From the NCBI GenBank assembly GCA_009801085.1, contig VNWV01000004.1, forward strand, positions 930,001-994,000: a DNA stretch of 64,000 nt, given 5' to 3'. Below are positions 11,122 through 23,800 of the stretch, piece after piece (the first letter of the stretch is position 1; every line of letters starts with the position of its first letter). Made by a program: the position numbers and the translations under genes. Below the pieces are notes generated by a model. The model was not told the DNA's origin, did not search any database, and worked only from the letters and a program-made list of their open reading frames with translations. This DNA comes from Lasiodiplodia sp. COLG20 (lineage: Eukaryota > Ascomycota > Dothideomycetes > Botryosphaeriales > Botryosphaeriaceae).

Positions 11122-11480
11122 AGAGGGTTGTGGTGTTTTATTGTTTTTGCCGCATACTCTGGGATGGATTTTGGGTCGTTTGAATGGCGCAGTACTGAAA
11201 GATTCCCGCTTCGCATCGTATTGAAGCCTTGATGTTGGTGTCCACGATTTAGAGCTTTATTTATTGTTGGGGTCATAACCTAGAAATGGACAGGGTTATC
11301 GGAGTGGTTGGCTGTACAAAAAAGTTTCCTACGGTTAAGAAAACCGCAAATCATGAACCTACTTTACGACTATATCAACAATTCGTCTACTTCTACCAGC
11401 TTGTGATATCCCTCATACTTTAGTTAGTTGATGACATATCTGCGGGCGCATTAGCCAGGGCGTTCATGATGGGTAAAGAA
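11122..11480. other. Convergent 3' region between symporter and dehydrogenase genes
   Basis: About 360 bases of AT-richer sequence between two genes that end toward each other. It should hold the two 3' untranslated regions; no gene is seen. Confidence 0.5.
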
Positions 11481-12396
11481 TTATTCGTACCCTCCGTCAA
11501 CAACCATGGCATGTCCTTGAACAAAGCTTGCCTTTGTTGAGCAAAGGAAAAGCGCAGCATCAGCGACTTCTGAGGGCTTGCCCATTCGCTTCATCGGGGC
11601 GATATCGATGGCCGGCTTCAGCCTTTCGGTAACCTCGGGAGTACCTGTGGTCATGGGCGTCTCTATGACTCCCGGGCAGATGCAGTTCACGCGGATGCCG
11701 TGTTCGGAGTAGTCGATGGCATCGGAGCGCGTCATGGCAATGACGGCAGCCTTTGACGCACAGTATGCCGCTGGCAGATGTGAGCACCGCACTTTGCCAC
11801 CTCTACTGATCAAATTCTTACGAGCTTTAGGCCGTGCAACTACGCCGAGTTGGCTGGCAATGTTCACGATGCTGCCCCTTTGCGGTGCTCGCGATCCATC
11901 GTGGCTAGGGAGTGGCTCTTGGTTCAGCATGACTTTCAGCTGGGCCCTGGACGTAAGCCAGCATCCACGATAGTTGACGTTGTTGACCTTGTCGAAATCT
12001 TCAATCGACATCTCGGTCGAGTTTTCGTTTTTGCTCAAGATGCCAGCAGAGTTGACGCAGTAGTCGATGCGGTCAAAATGCTCGGCGACGTTGGCGATGA
12101 AGGAGTCAACGAACTTTTCGTCGGAGATGTCGCCTGCTTCTTCAAACAGATTCACAAAGGGGTTCTTCTCGACAACCTGAATGGCGGTCTCGCGAAGCGA
12201 GTCAGGGTTCAGGTCGGTGATGGCGAGGCTTGTGCAACCGGCCTCGACGAAGGCAAGAGCAGTCGCATTTCCAATGCCTGCCGGGGACTTAGCGTTAGCA
12301 GTCCACCTCTGGCTCTACGTTTGAAGGCGAGTGTTCACCTGTCCCGCCTGCTCCTGTGACAACAGCAACGCCGGGGAAAAGGGTGCGTTGTGCCAT
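11481..12396 (-). CDS. Short-chain dehydrogenase/reductase (classical SDR)
   Basis: Three exons (12396-12339, 12277-11822, 11770-11481) give 267 residues, a usual size for a classical SDR. The first intron splits the cofactor motif, and splicing restores VTGAGGTGIGNATALAF, the Rossmann TGxxxGIG pattern for NAD(P)H. Further on come YCVNSAGIL (the NNAG position), NIASQLG with the catalytic Ser, YCASKAAV with the Tyr and Lys of YxxxK, and NCICPGVIETPM. The C-terminus GHAMVVDGGY is typical of the family. An acidic residue in TDLNPDS after the second strand hints at NAD preference, which is only an inference. The second intron (11771-11821) removes a stop-free stretch that would otherwise interrupt the ARPKAPAYCASK block. 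The substrate cannot be told from sequence. Confidence 0.92.
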
Positions 12397-13612
12397 GGTT
12401 CGGTTGAAGCGCTTCAGCCAAGGTACAGGAACGGCGAAGAGGAATCAGGCTCGGGAAAGTGGTGTGATAAGGAACAGAAGGCCATAACAAGCACTATGGC
12501 TTTGCTGGAGAGTAGGCTAAGAAGTGGAGGGGGGGATTAGAGACGGCTGTCATTTGTCAGGCTCCCGGCTCCGCTTCGCCCAATGATGACTCGTGCACGA
12601 CTCCCCCCACAGTCCTCCTCGCCAACCTCAACCCACGACATGCTCTCCTCATCGCGCGAGCTCACCCCCGCTCGGGCACCACGGACGCTTACCCGCACAC
12701 AAAGGACGATGGTCACGCGCGGAATGCTGATGCTACAATCCGATTGTCTTGCTGACCACGAAATATGGTGACAGCTGCATTGTCCAAGTCCTGTGTTTGC
12801 ATTTCTTCTAGAGTGTAACAAGCGCCGCTCTTCTTCAGCAGCGTCTGCTGTGGCTCACCCACGGTATTTTCATTCTTCTTGTCCGCTGTTGCATGGCCAA
12901 AAATAACCCCTCTTTGCTGACGTCATCTATTCCTTCCGTTGAAGTGTTCCTGGCCTTGTGCTACCTGGTCCACCATCGACTTCGCTCACGCCATCAACCA
13001 GAAGCCATGGAAATCGAGGCAGGATATCGTCCCAACAGACGAAGCCGGACGAGATCCGCATTCAGCGACGTTGTGTGGCAAGCTTTTCGTGATCCGACAA
13101 GAGATATCAATTCACATGCAACGTGGCTGCCTAGCCGATGCTTTCGCAACCCCGCCGCGTGTACTGTGCGCCTGGGTGTTTGGAGTGGGTGGCACAGCGC
13201 GTACATTCCGCCGGCTCCCCTTGGGCCACTGTCGAGCCGTTTCAGCCTTGGCCCCGAAGCAACGAGACTCGGGACCACCGCTGCCAGGGACTTAGCGATC
13301 GAGGAATAATGTTTGCCATCTCACAAACCGCCCAGTCTAGAACCTCGACAGGAATGTAGCAGGAAGGACGCGCTTAACCTGCAATCTCCCTGCGAAAAAC
13401 TTATCTTTGCCAACAGCCCTACCTACCCCACGCTCCTCTCCTCGTTCCTCCTCCTCTGCAGGGATACCCGAGTCAAGCCCGAGTGTTGTGTATCAAGTAA
13501 CCGCTTCCGGCAATCGCCCTCCTCTTTGAGCCCCAACCCCATCTTCTTTGAGAGCAGTGAGTGTTGACGACGCCATACCACAGCTCAATCTAACAGCCCA
13601 CGGCGAGCAGCA
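12397..13612. other. Intergenic region, no convincing gene
   Basis: Short open frames occur on both strands (the longest is 138 codons at 12893-13309), but none shows a motif or plausible composition. A CT-rich stretch at about 13420-13460 looks like promoter or leader sequence for the small gene that follows. Confidence 0.5.
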
Positions 13613-14038
13613 ATGTGCTTCAACGACATCAAACACGCCTGCGGCGCACGCGTGCGCAGACAGTCGCTTTCCTGTGCCTGCGCCACCAATAGCGGAGACC
13701 GGGAGTGCAGCCTGTCGTGCGGCACATGCTCAAACTGCTCTCCTCCGTCCATCAAGGAAGACTCGTCCTCTCCGTCGCCAGCCGGCACCCCCAAAGAGGA
13801 GGATGAGGACATGGCGCTGGCGCACGCGGCACGGCTCATCCCCCTGCCAAATCACGAAGCAAAGGACGCGCGGAAGATGGCCAGGTACAGCTTCCCATGA
13901 CAGGGATCGACTCTGCCAGGCATCCGCCGTAAAGTCTTGGGGGAGTCGACGGACCGAAAATTGCACTGTGACAGGCTGGGGAATTTGACCGCGCAAGGGA
14001 ATACCTATGGTTTACGACAGCTCGCTGGGCGGGCATGA
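13613..14038 (+). CDS. Small Cys-rich protein of unknown function
   Basis: The unspliced reading gives 95 residues (13613-13900). An alternative with a 90-nt GT-AG intron (13885-13974) gives 111 residues and replaces the short tail YSFP with an amphipathic segment ending RQLAGRA; I prefer the spliced form but cannot prove it. The N-terminus follows the pattern MC-x8-CG and then has eight more Cys, ending in CSLSCGTCSNC. Many short fungal proteins begin in this way with Met-Cys and a Cys-Gly about ten residues later, possibly as zinc-binding modules. The middle is Ser/Pro/Glu-rich. A pyrimidine-rich leader precedes it. It may be intracellular, since no signal peptide is visible. Confidence 0.5.
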
Positions 14039-14406
14039 AGTTATGCATGGAGATTTAGAAACTAGTTGCCGTTTATCTCGGTACCTTTAAAGGTCGGCGA
14101 CGGCCTTATCGAATAAATCTTACATTTACACCCTCAGATTCTCATCCAAGCTGGCGGGAGTGTTGTAAGCTCAGACCACAGAGAACAGGCGGTGCGCGTC
14201 GTCCAAGCCGAAGACATGGGTTGCGTGTGGCTGCGGCGGAGCAGCTCGCTCGCGTCAGTGCTGCCCCTCACCGACGACATCACCGCCCGCCGCTCATCAG
14301 GAGCTACCTTCCACATAAACAACGCCTAATTCCCCCAAGCAACCGCCCACATCGCCCGACCCCCCGGACAGCCGACAATTCTGACTGCGCATCCATCTCG
14401 CCCACA
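14039..14406. other. Promoter and leader of twinfilin gene
   Basis: A 370-base gap with no open frame of interest. The last 100 bases are C-rich and lead into the twinfilin ATG. Confidence 0.45.
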
Positions 14407-15625
14407 ATGCAGTCCGGCATCACAGGTGCCCCTCACCACCGCCGCTAACCCTGTTGACCCCTCCGCTGACCACGTCCGCCGTTACGACAAAAAACAGCCT
14501 CCACCGAGCTGCACACGGCCTTCGAGAAGCTCACGACCGACTCGTCCTCCCGCTTCCTCACCGCCAGCGTCTCGGGCGAAACCATCATCCCGCGCGAGTC
14601 CATCGCCGCGCAATCCGACTTCTACTCGGACCTCTCGCTGCTCGCGCCGCACCTCACGTCCAACGAAGCCCTCTACATCCTCGTCCGGCAGTCTTCTTCC
14701 GATGAGTCGGCGCGCTTCGTGGCCGTGACGTACGTGCCGGACTCGGCGCCGGTGCGGCAGAAGACGCTGACGGCGTCGACGCGGCTGGCGCTGGTGCGGC
14801 AGTTGGGCGGCGAGAAGTTTGCCGAGACCTTCTTCGCGACGACGGCCGAGGAGCTGTCGGCCGAGGGCTGGAAGCGGCACGAGGCGCACGTCGCTGGCGC
14901 CGTGCCGCTGACCGAGGAGGAGCAGAACCTCGTCGACATCAAGGAGGCCGAGGCCCTCGAGAGCGGCGGCACCGGCGCCCGCCGCGTGCAGACCAGCGGC
15001 CACCTGAGCATGCAGGTGCAGGACGGCATCGTCGACGCTCTGAAGAGCTTGCCCGAGAACGACGGTGCCAACTTGGTGCAGCTGGTACGTTTTTTGGCTC
15101 TACATCTACACTAGCCATTACTAGTAGGAGGGGTTGAGTGCTGATGTGCCGGCAAAACCACGCAAACAGGACATCGATGTGCCTAACGAGACTTTCCGCC
15201 TCGTCTCGACCACGACCGTTTCTGCCGCCGAGCTGGGCAACTCCATCGCTCCCGACGCCCCTCGCTATTCTTTCTACCGCCACGACGCCGCCCCCGACGG
15301 CTCGCGCCCCATCCTCTTCATCTACACTTGCCCGCCAACCTCCAAGGTCAAGGAACGCATGGTGTACGCCGCGTCGCGCGGGTTTGCCCTCCACCTCGCC
15401 GAGAAGGAAGCGAGCATCGAGATCCACAAGAGGGTAAGTTCCATGTTTTGTTTGCCTGCTCGGTGGTACTTGGGAAAGGGCAGTCAGCTGATTGGTTGTC
15501 CCAATGTGTAGCTCGAATTTAGCAACCCGGAAGAAATCGGTGCTACTACCATCGATGAGGAGTTTGCGCCCAAGGAGGAGAAGAAGACCGGTTTCTCCAA
15601 GCCCAAGAGGCCCGGCAGGCGCTAG
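14407..15625 (+). CDS. TWF1: Twinfilin (actin monomer-binding, two ADF-H domains)
   Basis: Four exons (14407-14425, 14498-15084, 15170-15433, 15512-15625) give 327 residues, the usual size for fungal twinfilin. The first exon is only 19 nt and encodes MQSGIT, the start shared with many twinfilins. ADF homology domain 1 spans about residues 5-140 (STELHTAFEKL, LYILVRQ, FVAVTYVPD). A linker with acidic residues leads to domain 2 (residues about 175-310), which has YSFYRHD, ILFIYTCPP and KERMVYAAS, the long actin-binding helix. The C-terminal tail is basic and ends in KPKRPGRR, resembling the capping-protein and lipid-binding tail. Twinfilin sequesters ADP-actin monomers and caps filament ends at cortical actin patches. 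Confidence 0.93.
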
Positions 15626-16311
15626 AGAGAAGTAATTCGGCCACAAACGTGGTAAAAGGAGAGGTGCGGATACGACGGATTTCATAGGCACGATATAATT
15701 GGCATTTTGCACGGGATACCTGACAGCAGGGCTGTCACTTGTAGATATTAGATGACTCGAATATCTTCGCGGTACGGATGTATCAATGTTTGACAAAACA
15801 ACATGCTGAATTGGATGCGTTAGGGAATATGCTTGTATTTACTCATGATGATGGGTAACAAGGTAGCGTCCTCCTTGACAGATGCCATATACAGGCGAAA
15901 CGAAAACGCGAAAACAAAAGAGACCGTTCTCTAACGGATGCCCGCGAGGGCAGACTCAGACATGCGTGACCATGCAAATAAGGAAGAAACCTTGAGAACG
16001 CCGTGACTGCAGCAGGAAAAATATCCCAAGTCGAAACAGTCCAAGCATACGACAACTATGCCTCAGCATCCATCATCCTCGCACCGTCCCAGGACCAGGA
16101 GCGGAGTGCTCGCTCCCAAAACATCATATCTTCTGCGGAGTGGCCCTACAAGAAAAGAGAAAAAGAAAAGTTACGTCAACAATTCCGCCCGACAAAGTTT
16201 ATTTTTCTCAGAGAGGAGAGAGAGAGCCCCCAAGAGGGCATCTCTCCTCTTTACCTCTTCCCAAACAAGAGAATAGAGAAATGGTTTTTTGGGTTCTTTT
16301 GGCAATATATC
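15626..16311. other. Convergent 3' region between twinfilin and carrier genes
   Basis: About 690 bases between two converging genes. A GA-rich tract occurs near 16208-16232. No coding region is supported; the open frame at 16003-17061 on plus is an antisense shadow of the carrier gene. Confidence 0.5.
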
Positions 16312-17824
16312 TTACTCTTCATACCGCCCGCCGGGCATCATCTCGCGACCCCTCTCCAGGACGCCCTTGAGGTACTCGTAAACGGTGAAGGTGACGGCTT
16401 GGCCGGGAGCAACACGCATGATACGCGGGGTGATACCCTTGTAGAAACTGCGCGTGCCTTCCTGCTTCCACATGTCCCTGTTTTAAGAAAAAACAACATC
16501 AGCACTCAGCCCCTTGAAAGCTCCTGTGAAAGCCGAAGAGGAAACGAGGGAGAAAACTCACTTGGCAATCTTCATGATCCTGCCCATGGCCGTGTCGCCG
16601 GGCTCGGCGGGCGTCTTCTGCAAGCGAGTCTTGATGGTGTCGATGGGGGCGTTGCTGAGGGGGCCCATGGCGCCGGAGATGAGGCCGATCGAGGCCGTCT
16701 GCCAGCCGGGCAGGTCGTTCTGGCCCTGCCACTTCTGCAGGCCGGCGCGCAGCTCGGTGTAGGCGGTGAAGTTGACGGCCTGGTTAGAGCCCTGGCGGAG
16801 CGCCGTCAGCGACACGCCGCGGTACAGCGCCGACGCGCCTTCTTCCTTGACGACCGTGTAAAGGGCGTGCGCGGCGTTGCGGTACTTGGGGATGTCGAGC
16901 GGGTCCGCCATGCTGTGGTGCTGCGCCTGCAGCCGGATCTTGACCACCTCCATCGGCGTCACCACCGCCACCGCTTCCGTCACGCCTGCCGCGAGACCGG
17001 CTGTGGGAAAGAGAGTCAGCTCTGTACGTTACTTTACGCAGAGAGGAGGGGCCGCCACTGACCCAAGAATGTTGCCTGGCCCGACACGGTACCGTCGCTC
17101 TTTGCGAGGAGTTGCTTGTACCATTCGTAACTCGTGAAGCGGATAGCCATCTTGGGCACGATGCCCGTCAGAACGGCACCCAAGCCCTTGTACAAACCGA
17201 GAGGCGTTTCACGCTTCACGATCTCAACGCCGGTCGTGAGGAAACCGCGCGGTTTTGCCTGGAGTACGGCAACCGAGTCAGCATCTGGTTCACTGAGGTC
17301 TTATGGCTCAAGGGAGCAATGCTCGCGAGAGCAGGCGCCGACACCCTCCGACCACATCCCCTACTCAAAGCATCCTTTGTTTTCGAGGATATACGCTCTT
17401 CGTGCGCAGGTGTGGTCGGTGGTTTGTCGGAGACCAACTTTCGGAGCATCTTCCTCTGACATGTGAAAAGAAAAAAAAAGGCATTGAGGGCTGATTTGCG
17501 CAGCGAAACCCGAAAGAACACAAGAATCGTAACGTACCCCGGGTGCTCTTGCTCTTCTCGAGAGTTGCATGCGGACTTTGATTGTGTCTGCCGGTCCCGT
17601 CAGTCCTCAAGTTCGACCGCCGGAGCATATTTTCCAATGTAGACATACCGAGAGGATGGCAGGCAAGTGCCTCCATCATACCAGCTCCTCCACCGGCTAA
17701 AGATGGCAGTCAGCGCTTCCTGGTCATGAACAAAAGCTTCGCGACGCTCCGGCATACCAATCAAATTCGTCGCGGCGGACGCGGGCTTCTTGTTGCCCGG
17801 TCCTCCCACAGTTTTTGCCGACAT
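16312..17824 (-). CDS. SFC1: Mitochondrial succinate/fumarate carrier
   Basis: Six exons (17824-17758, 17696-17649, 17587-17538, 17258-17063, 17000-16562, 16477-16312) give 321 residues, as expected for a mitochondrial carrier with six helices in three repeats. Signature PxD/ExxKxR-type motifs are visible in each repeat: CHPLDTIKVRMQ, TPMEVVKIRLQAQ and NAPIDTIKTRLQ. The spacing and the blocks YKGLGAVLTGIVPKMAIRF and ALYRGVSLTALRQ closely match yeast Sfc1/Acr1, which exchanges cytosolic succinate for matrix fumarate and is needed on acetate or ethanol. Most introns are 60-84 nt, but the third (17259-17537) is 279 nt. Other tricarboxylate-type carriers are possible but less likely given the ADPLDIPKYRNA block. 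Confidence 0.93.
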
Positions 17825-20800
17825 TGTTACGGTTTGTCTGGTTCCTCTCGTAGATAGAGGTGGATTTGCGCGGAGCTGTTTGAGCTCGAAACGGGTCGTA
17901 AGGGCGCAATTAAAGAAGCACTCAGGGACTCGCGAGGATAAAGTATGAGTCTTTTCTCCTTCCTCCTAATTCCGCTCGGGCGCCAGGCGTTCGTTCTTCC
18001 TCGGGTATCGCGGGGTGGTTCGCGCGTTCAAGCAAAAGGTGAATCACAAGCAACAACGCAAGAGGGTATATACACCAATGATAAAAGGTTGGAGGCAGAA
18101 AGTGAAGAGGAGTCACAAGCCGGGAGAGAGAAGCAGACGACAGCAAGCGCAAGTAAAAAAGAAAGGGCCCGTCAAGCCCATCTAAACTTCAGCAGCGGCA
18201 ACAACCCTCGTGACCCCTGCCCTAACCTTTAGACCGAGCTCCAATCCCATGGGCAGCAGCGCAGCGCCGCCACAGCGTGCTCCCTTGCCCCTCCACAGAG
18301 CCTCGGCCCATGACGCAGTAGCGGGCTGGACCGAACGAAACCGAGCCCAAGGATTAGCCTGCCGCACGCACGCAACGAACCTTACCGCATGCCCCCCCTG
18401 CTACCCCGGGAATCATCTGGCTTCTCGTGCCTTTCGGCGCGTCAGCTGTCAGGTCGCCGTGGCCAATGCAGCCGCAGCGCCAGCAGCAAGCAGCAGCGCG
18501 CAAGTCGTCACCTCGGCAGCTGCCAACCCTTGGCCTCCGTCAGCGCCTGTGCCTGAGGCATTGATTGACAGACTGCGGGGCACGGCCGACTGGCCCTTGT
18601 GTTGCGGGCGGTGGGAAGAGCAATGCTGGACGAGCGGAAGTAGGGAAAGAGAGATGGCGGGTTGGCAGAAAACCAAACGTTCGGCAGCGCAAGAGCTGGC
18701 CCAACCGCCCGCCTTGCCGAGTCGACAGTCTTCCGTCGCTCCGATCCATCATCCGTCACACAACGGTCCTCGCTCCCACGAATGGTTCTTTGTTCTCCCC
18801 CCGTCAGGGTGCCTCTGACATGAAGCCTACCGTTGTTTGGCTTCTCTGCTACGGAATTTTGTCCGCGCGTTAGCCTTCCGCAAGCCTGCAGCAGGACAAA
18901 AAGCCATGCGTCGCACCTGCATCAGCCCGCGCTTTCCTCCTGTTCTGACACTGACATGTGAAGATGACGTTTGGGGCATCTTGAGATCAGATGGACGCGC
19001 GCGCCGCGTGTGTGACCAACAACGTCAAAAAACGCTCTCTCCCTCCCTAATGCAGCAGCAAGCCGCTAACCAAAGCCGCGAACGCACGTGCATTTCCTTC
19101 GGCCCCGGATCCTCCCCGCATGAACAAACAGGAAGAATGACAGAAGAAGCAAGAGAAAGTCCGGGGAAACAAAACCCGCACCCGCCGGGCCCCCCATCCC
19201 GACTTGCTCCGGGCTGTGTACACAGCGGAACAGCCTCGACGATAATATACCGGAAATTGGAAACTCGTAAGCTCCAGCTCACGGAGAAAAAGGCGGAGAT
19301 TCTGCATGCGCCAAAAAAAGATTAGATAGCCGAACCCGAGATGACTCGAAAAAGTGGCGGCCCCGTGGTGGCTGAGCTAAAGTGGTTCGTAGCTGGTCGT
19401 GTGCTTTGCATGCGTGCCCTCCCACCTGCCAGCTCATCCGCCCATACGTCCGTACCTTCTCTCCTCGTTCGCACATGGAGAACCTAGTTACCGAGAAGTG
19501 CCGAAGAGCATGCCGGTCGGGGGTCAAGTAGGGCGTTTGGAGCGCGTATATATAAGATTGCAAGACTTGTCAGTGCTTCTCTTCCACTCCCGATTCGTCT
19601 CAGTCTCTCCGTCTGCACTACTGCGAGGATCAATGCGGGAAAGACGCCCCAGCGAGACAAGCGTCCGGTTGATATTTTATCCCTTCACCTAATTTTGGTG
19701 AGGACGGGTGTCTACCTACTCCACAAATGCCCATGGCCGCTTACCACCACCACAGCCTATGTCTGTAGGACCCCATCGCCATGCCACCATGCCACCGCCC
19801 CTTGCCAAAAACAACGATCAACACCAAGGCCTCGGAAAAAGGTGCAAAGGTATATATCTTTCGTCTTCCCTGACTGCGTCTTCGGAACGAGGAAAAGAAA
19901 AGAAACATAAATGAGCAAAAACACAAGGAAATAAAAAGAACTTAGGAAAAAGCAAAGGTACCAACATGCCCATCATTGCCAATCAACATAGGAAATAATC
20001 AACCGATACCGTAACCAACGAGGAAGCTCGAAAAAGATGACGGTGTAGAAGAGAGGTCCAGGGATATGGATTCGGTGCATGCTCGCTTGCCGTTTCAAGC
20101 CTTGCCGCTGCTGGTTTCTCGTCCTTCATCCGTGGGAGTAGAACGGGAGCAGGGAAACGAGCCATGTAATCGTTGGGCCAGACCGGACTGGCCGACGTTA
20201 CAGAGAAGGTAGGTGAGTGTCAGGAAACAAAAAAGTCAAGGAAAATATCAAAAAAGTAACACCCCAGCCCCAAACGCTCTGCCGCTGTGATTAAAATGCG
20301 AATGATGAAGATGAGGAAGGAAGATGAGGACAAAGTGGGAATCACCTTCCCTGTTGATTAAACCGATTCCGATGCCAACACCTTCGAAGCTTGCGCAAGT
20401 ACCGGGGAGTATGGTAACGTTCATGAAAGAAGAGAAGAGGAAACTTTTGGATGAGGTATAAATCGCCATTACAAAGATGATTTGTGCTGAGCGCCACCGT
20501 ATCCCCCGCACGCCAACCATGTTTGATGCAGTTGAGGCACCTCAGACAAACTGAAGAAGCTCTGAAAAAGACCAAGGAAAAAAGGAGAAAAACCGGGCGA
20601 AGACGATCCGATTGGAAGATGGGGTACTCGTTTGAAACACAACAAGGCCCGCTGAACAACAGGAAGAGTAGATGGTAAACAAGGAGATGTGAGTGAATGT
20701 CGAGAATTTTGTCTTAGTTGAGACAGCGGGCCGATCTGAAGGGTAAAAATAATACGGCCCCTGAATTACCGTAGCAGTACAGGTTGTTTTGTTTCTGGGT

Positions 20801-20873
20801 ATCTATGTAGAAGAAGAACCGAACACGTCATTGCGGCAGACTCCTCATTGAGAAAAAAAGGGAAAAGAGAAGA
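17825..20873. other. 3-kb gene-free region
   Basis: The part nearest 17825 should be the promoter of the succinate/fumarate carrier. A promoter-like element on the plus strand occurs at about 19547-19620 (listed separately). From about 19690 to 20873 only frames of about 100 codons or fewer occur. The end nearest 20873 should be the 3' untranslated region of the Sec7 gene. The open frame at 18210-18818 has no recognisable feature. Confidence 0.5.
19547..19620 (+). promoter_or_regulatory. TATA-like element followed by CT-rich tract
   Basis: TATATATAA at 19547-19555 is followed after 20 bases by a pyrimidine-rich tract (about 19576-19618), the arrangement often seen around fungal transcription starts. 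No convincing open reading frame lies downstream on the plus strand; the first ATG (19632) opens only 19 codons. It may drive a noncoding transcript running toward the end of the Sec7 gene. Confidence 0.35.
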
Positions 20874-23800
20874 TCAAGCCTCCACGGCCTGCGGCTGAAC
20901 GTTCTTGTGCAGACCGCCTGCGTGGGCTTCCTCATCATCACCGGCTGATTCTTTGTCAGCCTTGGTCGCACTGTCCCTTGTCGTCGTGGGCGAGAGGTCC
21001 TCGGGTTCAGAAGCAAGACCCGAATCCGCCATTTCCTCGCTCAGGCGACCGTTGTTCCATTGCACGTCTTTCGGCAGAGGTTTCAATCCCAGACCCTCCT
21101 CTATCTCCCCCTCCTCCAGAGTAGGACCAGGACCCGAGGTAAGGTTCCTGATGGTACGAGAACTTTCCGAGGTCGTCGAAGCAGCGCGACCTCTGCCTCG
21201 GATTGTGGCATCGTCGTCACCAGTCGCCGGCACGCTCAACTTGCTGCCCTCGTCATTTGTCGACTTACGCAGCCTCAAGCGCTCCTCTGCCGACAGGTTC
21301 TGCCACTCTGCACCAAACGTGACAACAGAAGCTTTCTTTCCATGAACAGTGAAGCTTTGGTGAGTACGCGGAAGAACCTCTGGGCTCGAGGGTCCACTGA
21401 GGTCGTCCGACTTGATGCTAGAGCCAGATTCCTTGCCCTTGCCACTCCGTCGGTGTCCGCTACCACTGTGCGTGTCGCGAAGGGTGCGGTGAAGGCTACG
21501 GCGAACCTTATTACGTGACTCGGGGCTGCCAGGAGCAGGTCTCTCAGAATTTTCGCCTGAAGGAGTCGAAGGGCGGCCGTCCAGATTCATCTCAGTCGGG
21601 TTGTGCTCCGCGTCAGAAATGCTTGGGCGACGGTGTCGCGAGCCAGCATCTGATTCATCAACGGACTCTGTCATGTCGCCGACAGTAGACACCGACGGCC
21701 GATGGTCAAGTCCTGGACGGCTGGAAGTCGTAGACTCGGCCCAAGAGTCTCTGTTAGAAGGTCCAAACTCCATGGGAGGAATCTCCCAGCCTGCAGGTGG
21801 CGAGCCGGGGCTTGGTTGAGTTGTCTCTGGAGGAGTTGCAAAGACGTCATTTTCATTAGCATCAGAGCCGGCGGTGTCAGGCCTGCCACTCATAGAGGGT
21901 GATCTTGGTGAACGAGGTCGGGTTGTTGAGCCACTAGCTTTAGATCCCAGACGGACGAGTCCACTAAGCCGTGAAGACTTAGGGCCCTGCACTGTAGAAG
22001 GAGATGAGGCGGCAGAGGGAAGGGCCGGAACGGGCGGGATCGAATCAATCTCCTTTACCCTTGACTTCGCTTCCTCGGCATTCCTCTTCTCCTCGTCCAT
22101 GTCCATGATGAGAATGTCCCGATGGGCCTTCATGCGGACGATTTCGATGCGGATCCACTTCAACTTCGCTGCCATGCGGCCTGCTGCGTGCATGACATGT
22201 TCTCTGGTCCTCGGTTGGATAGGGGCCATAACCTGCAAGTGACGGGCATCCCTCAGGCGGCTGTCCAGCTGCTTCACCGCAGCACCCAGCCGATCGTCAG
22301 CTTCCTCAACTTTCCGCTGGACGTTTTCTCTTCGAGCTTTCGCGATTTGCTGAGCAAGCTGATTGTCGATCTTTCCGCTCGAGACCGTGACCTGCCCTGT
22401 AGGACCCTGGATAGACTTGGTGGACTGCGAAGACTCCAGACGTCTTATAGCCCGATTTCGCTGACCGTCGTAGCTTCCACCGATCAGGCCGCGTGGCCTG
22501 ATTCCAGCTGTCTCGAATGCCGCAGTGTAATTCAACTTCGCCAGCCAGTCATTCATATCCACCTCATCATCAGCCAAAAACACTTCCTCCGCTCCGCCTT
22601 TGGCGAAGATGACGAAGGCGTACTTGTGCTTCCTGTAGCTCGAGTCCAAGGCTGCGACGCATTGGTCCATGGGAATTGCGTAGTCAGGCTTGAACTCTTC
22701 AACCGGTGGCCTGAACACCACGGGATTTCCAGCACCACCAGCCTTTTCGTGCGAGTCGTGTTGATGAATCAAGCTCTTAGCCCAACTAGCGTTCTTGAAG
22801 AAAGACAAGCTAGAGCGTGTGAGAACCGCCCCCCATTCCTGCCACGGTGATCTTGCTGCCTTCTTCTTCGAGTCCTTACGCCACAAGATACCAACTTTGG
22901 TCACAGGCATCTCAACTACACCAGCCTGAGCACCATCCGGGTTTTCTATTGTCGAAGGAGACATGAAAGCTTCCGGACGAGAACGAGCGGAGACGATTTG
23001 AATAACGCCGTATTTTGCAAAGGTTCTGTGCAGAGCCTTCAGGTCTATGCATTGTGCCGTTCCCTTGTAGCTGTAAGGATCCTCGAATTGCATGACGTCC
23101 TTAATCGGTGGTCGGAGAATGTCCAGCTTGTTTTCGAAAATGATCGTATACGGATCAACCGGTTCCTTCTGTGCTTTCTTCACCGGATCTTGAACAGCGT
23201 TCTTGATGATCTTGGTCTTTTTGCTCCGTCTATTTGCCAGACTCCGCAGATCGACCTCATCGTCGATGTGAATGAACTGTGTGTAAACGATGTTGTCGTA
23301 GATTGTAGCCAGGACATCGTCGTTTACTTCGGAAGCGTTGCCGCCGTTGCAGTTCTTGATGTAGTCGGGCTTCTGCATTTTCCGCTTGTTGTTGGGGTTG
23401 AAGAAATCCGAGTTCAAGAGCACAATGGAGAAGGAGATGAAATAGGCTTCCTCTGCATGGCGTTAGTGACTTCGTCGCATCTTTCGAGGCGGACAAAATG
23501 AAAGAGTAAAAAGATAATGAAAGCAACCTTACCAGGCGAGACGAATATGCCAGGGTTGCACTCATGGTAGCGATCGGCGAATCCCTGAAGGACTCGATCA
23601 ATCTGTTGAGTTTCTTTTGGTAGTTCCACCTCCATTAGCAGTTTCCTCAAGGCCATATCGATAGGATCCCCGAAAAACATGAATCTTCGCATGTAACTTC
23701 GCAGAACCGCCAACGAGAACTCATCCCCATGCTTGGCAACGATGCTTGCTATCAGACTTCGGTCGATATTCTCTTCTAGGCGTTCGAGGTATCTTCCAGG

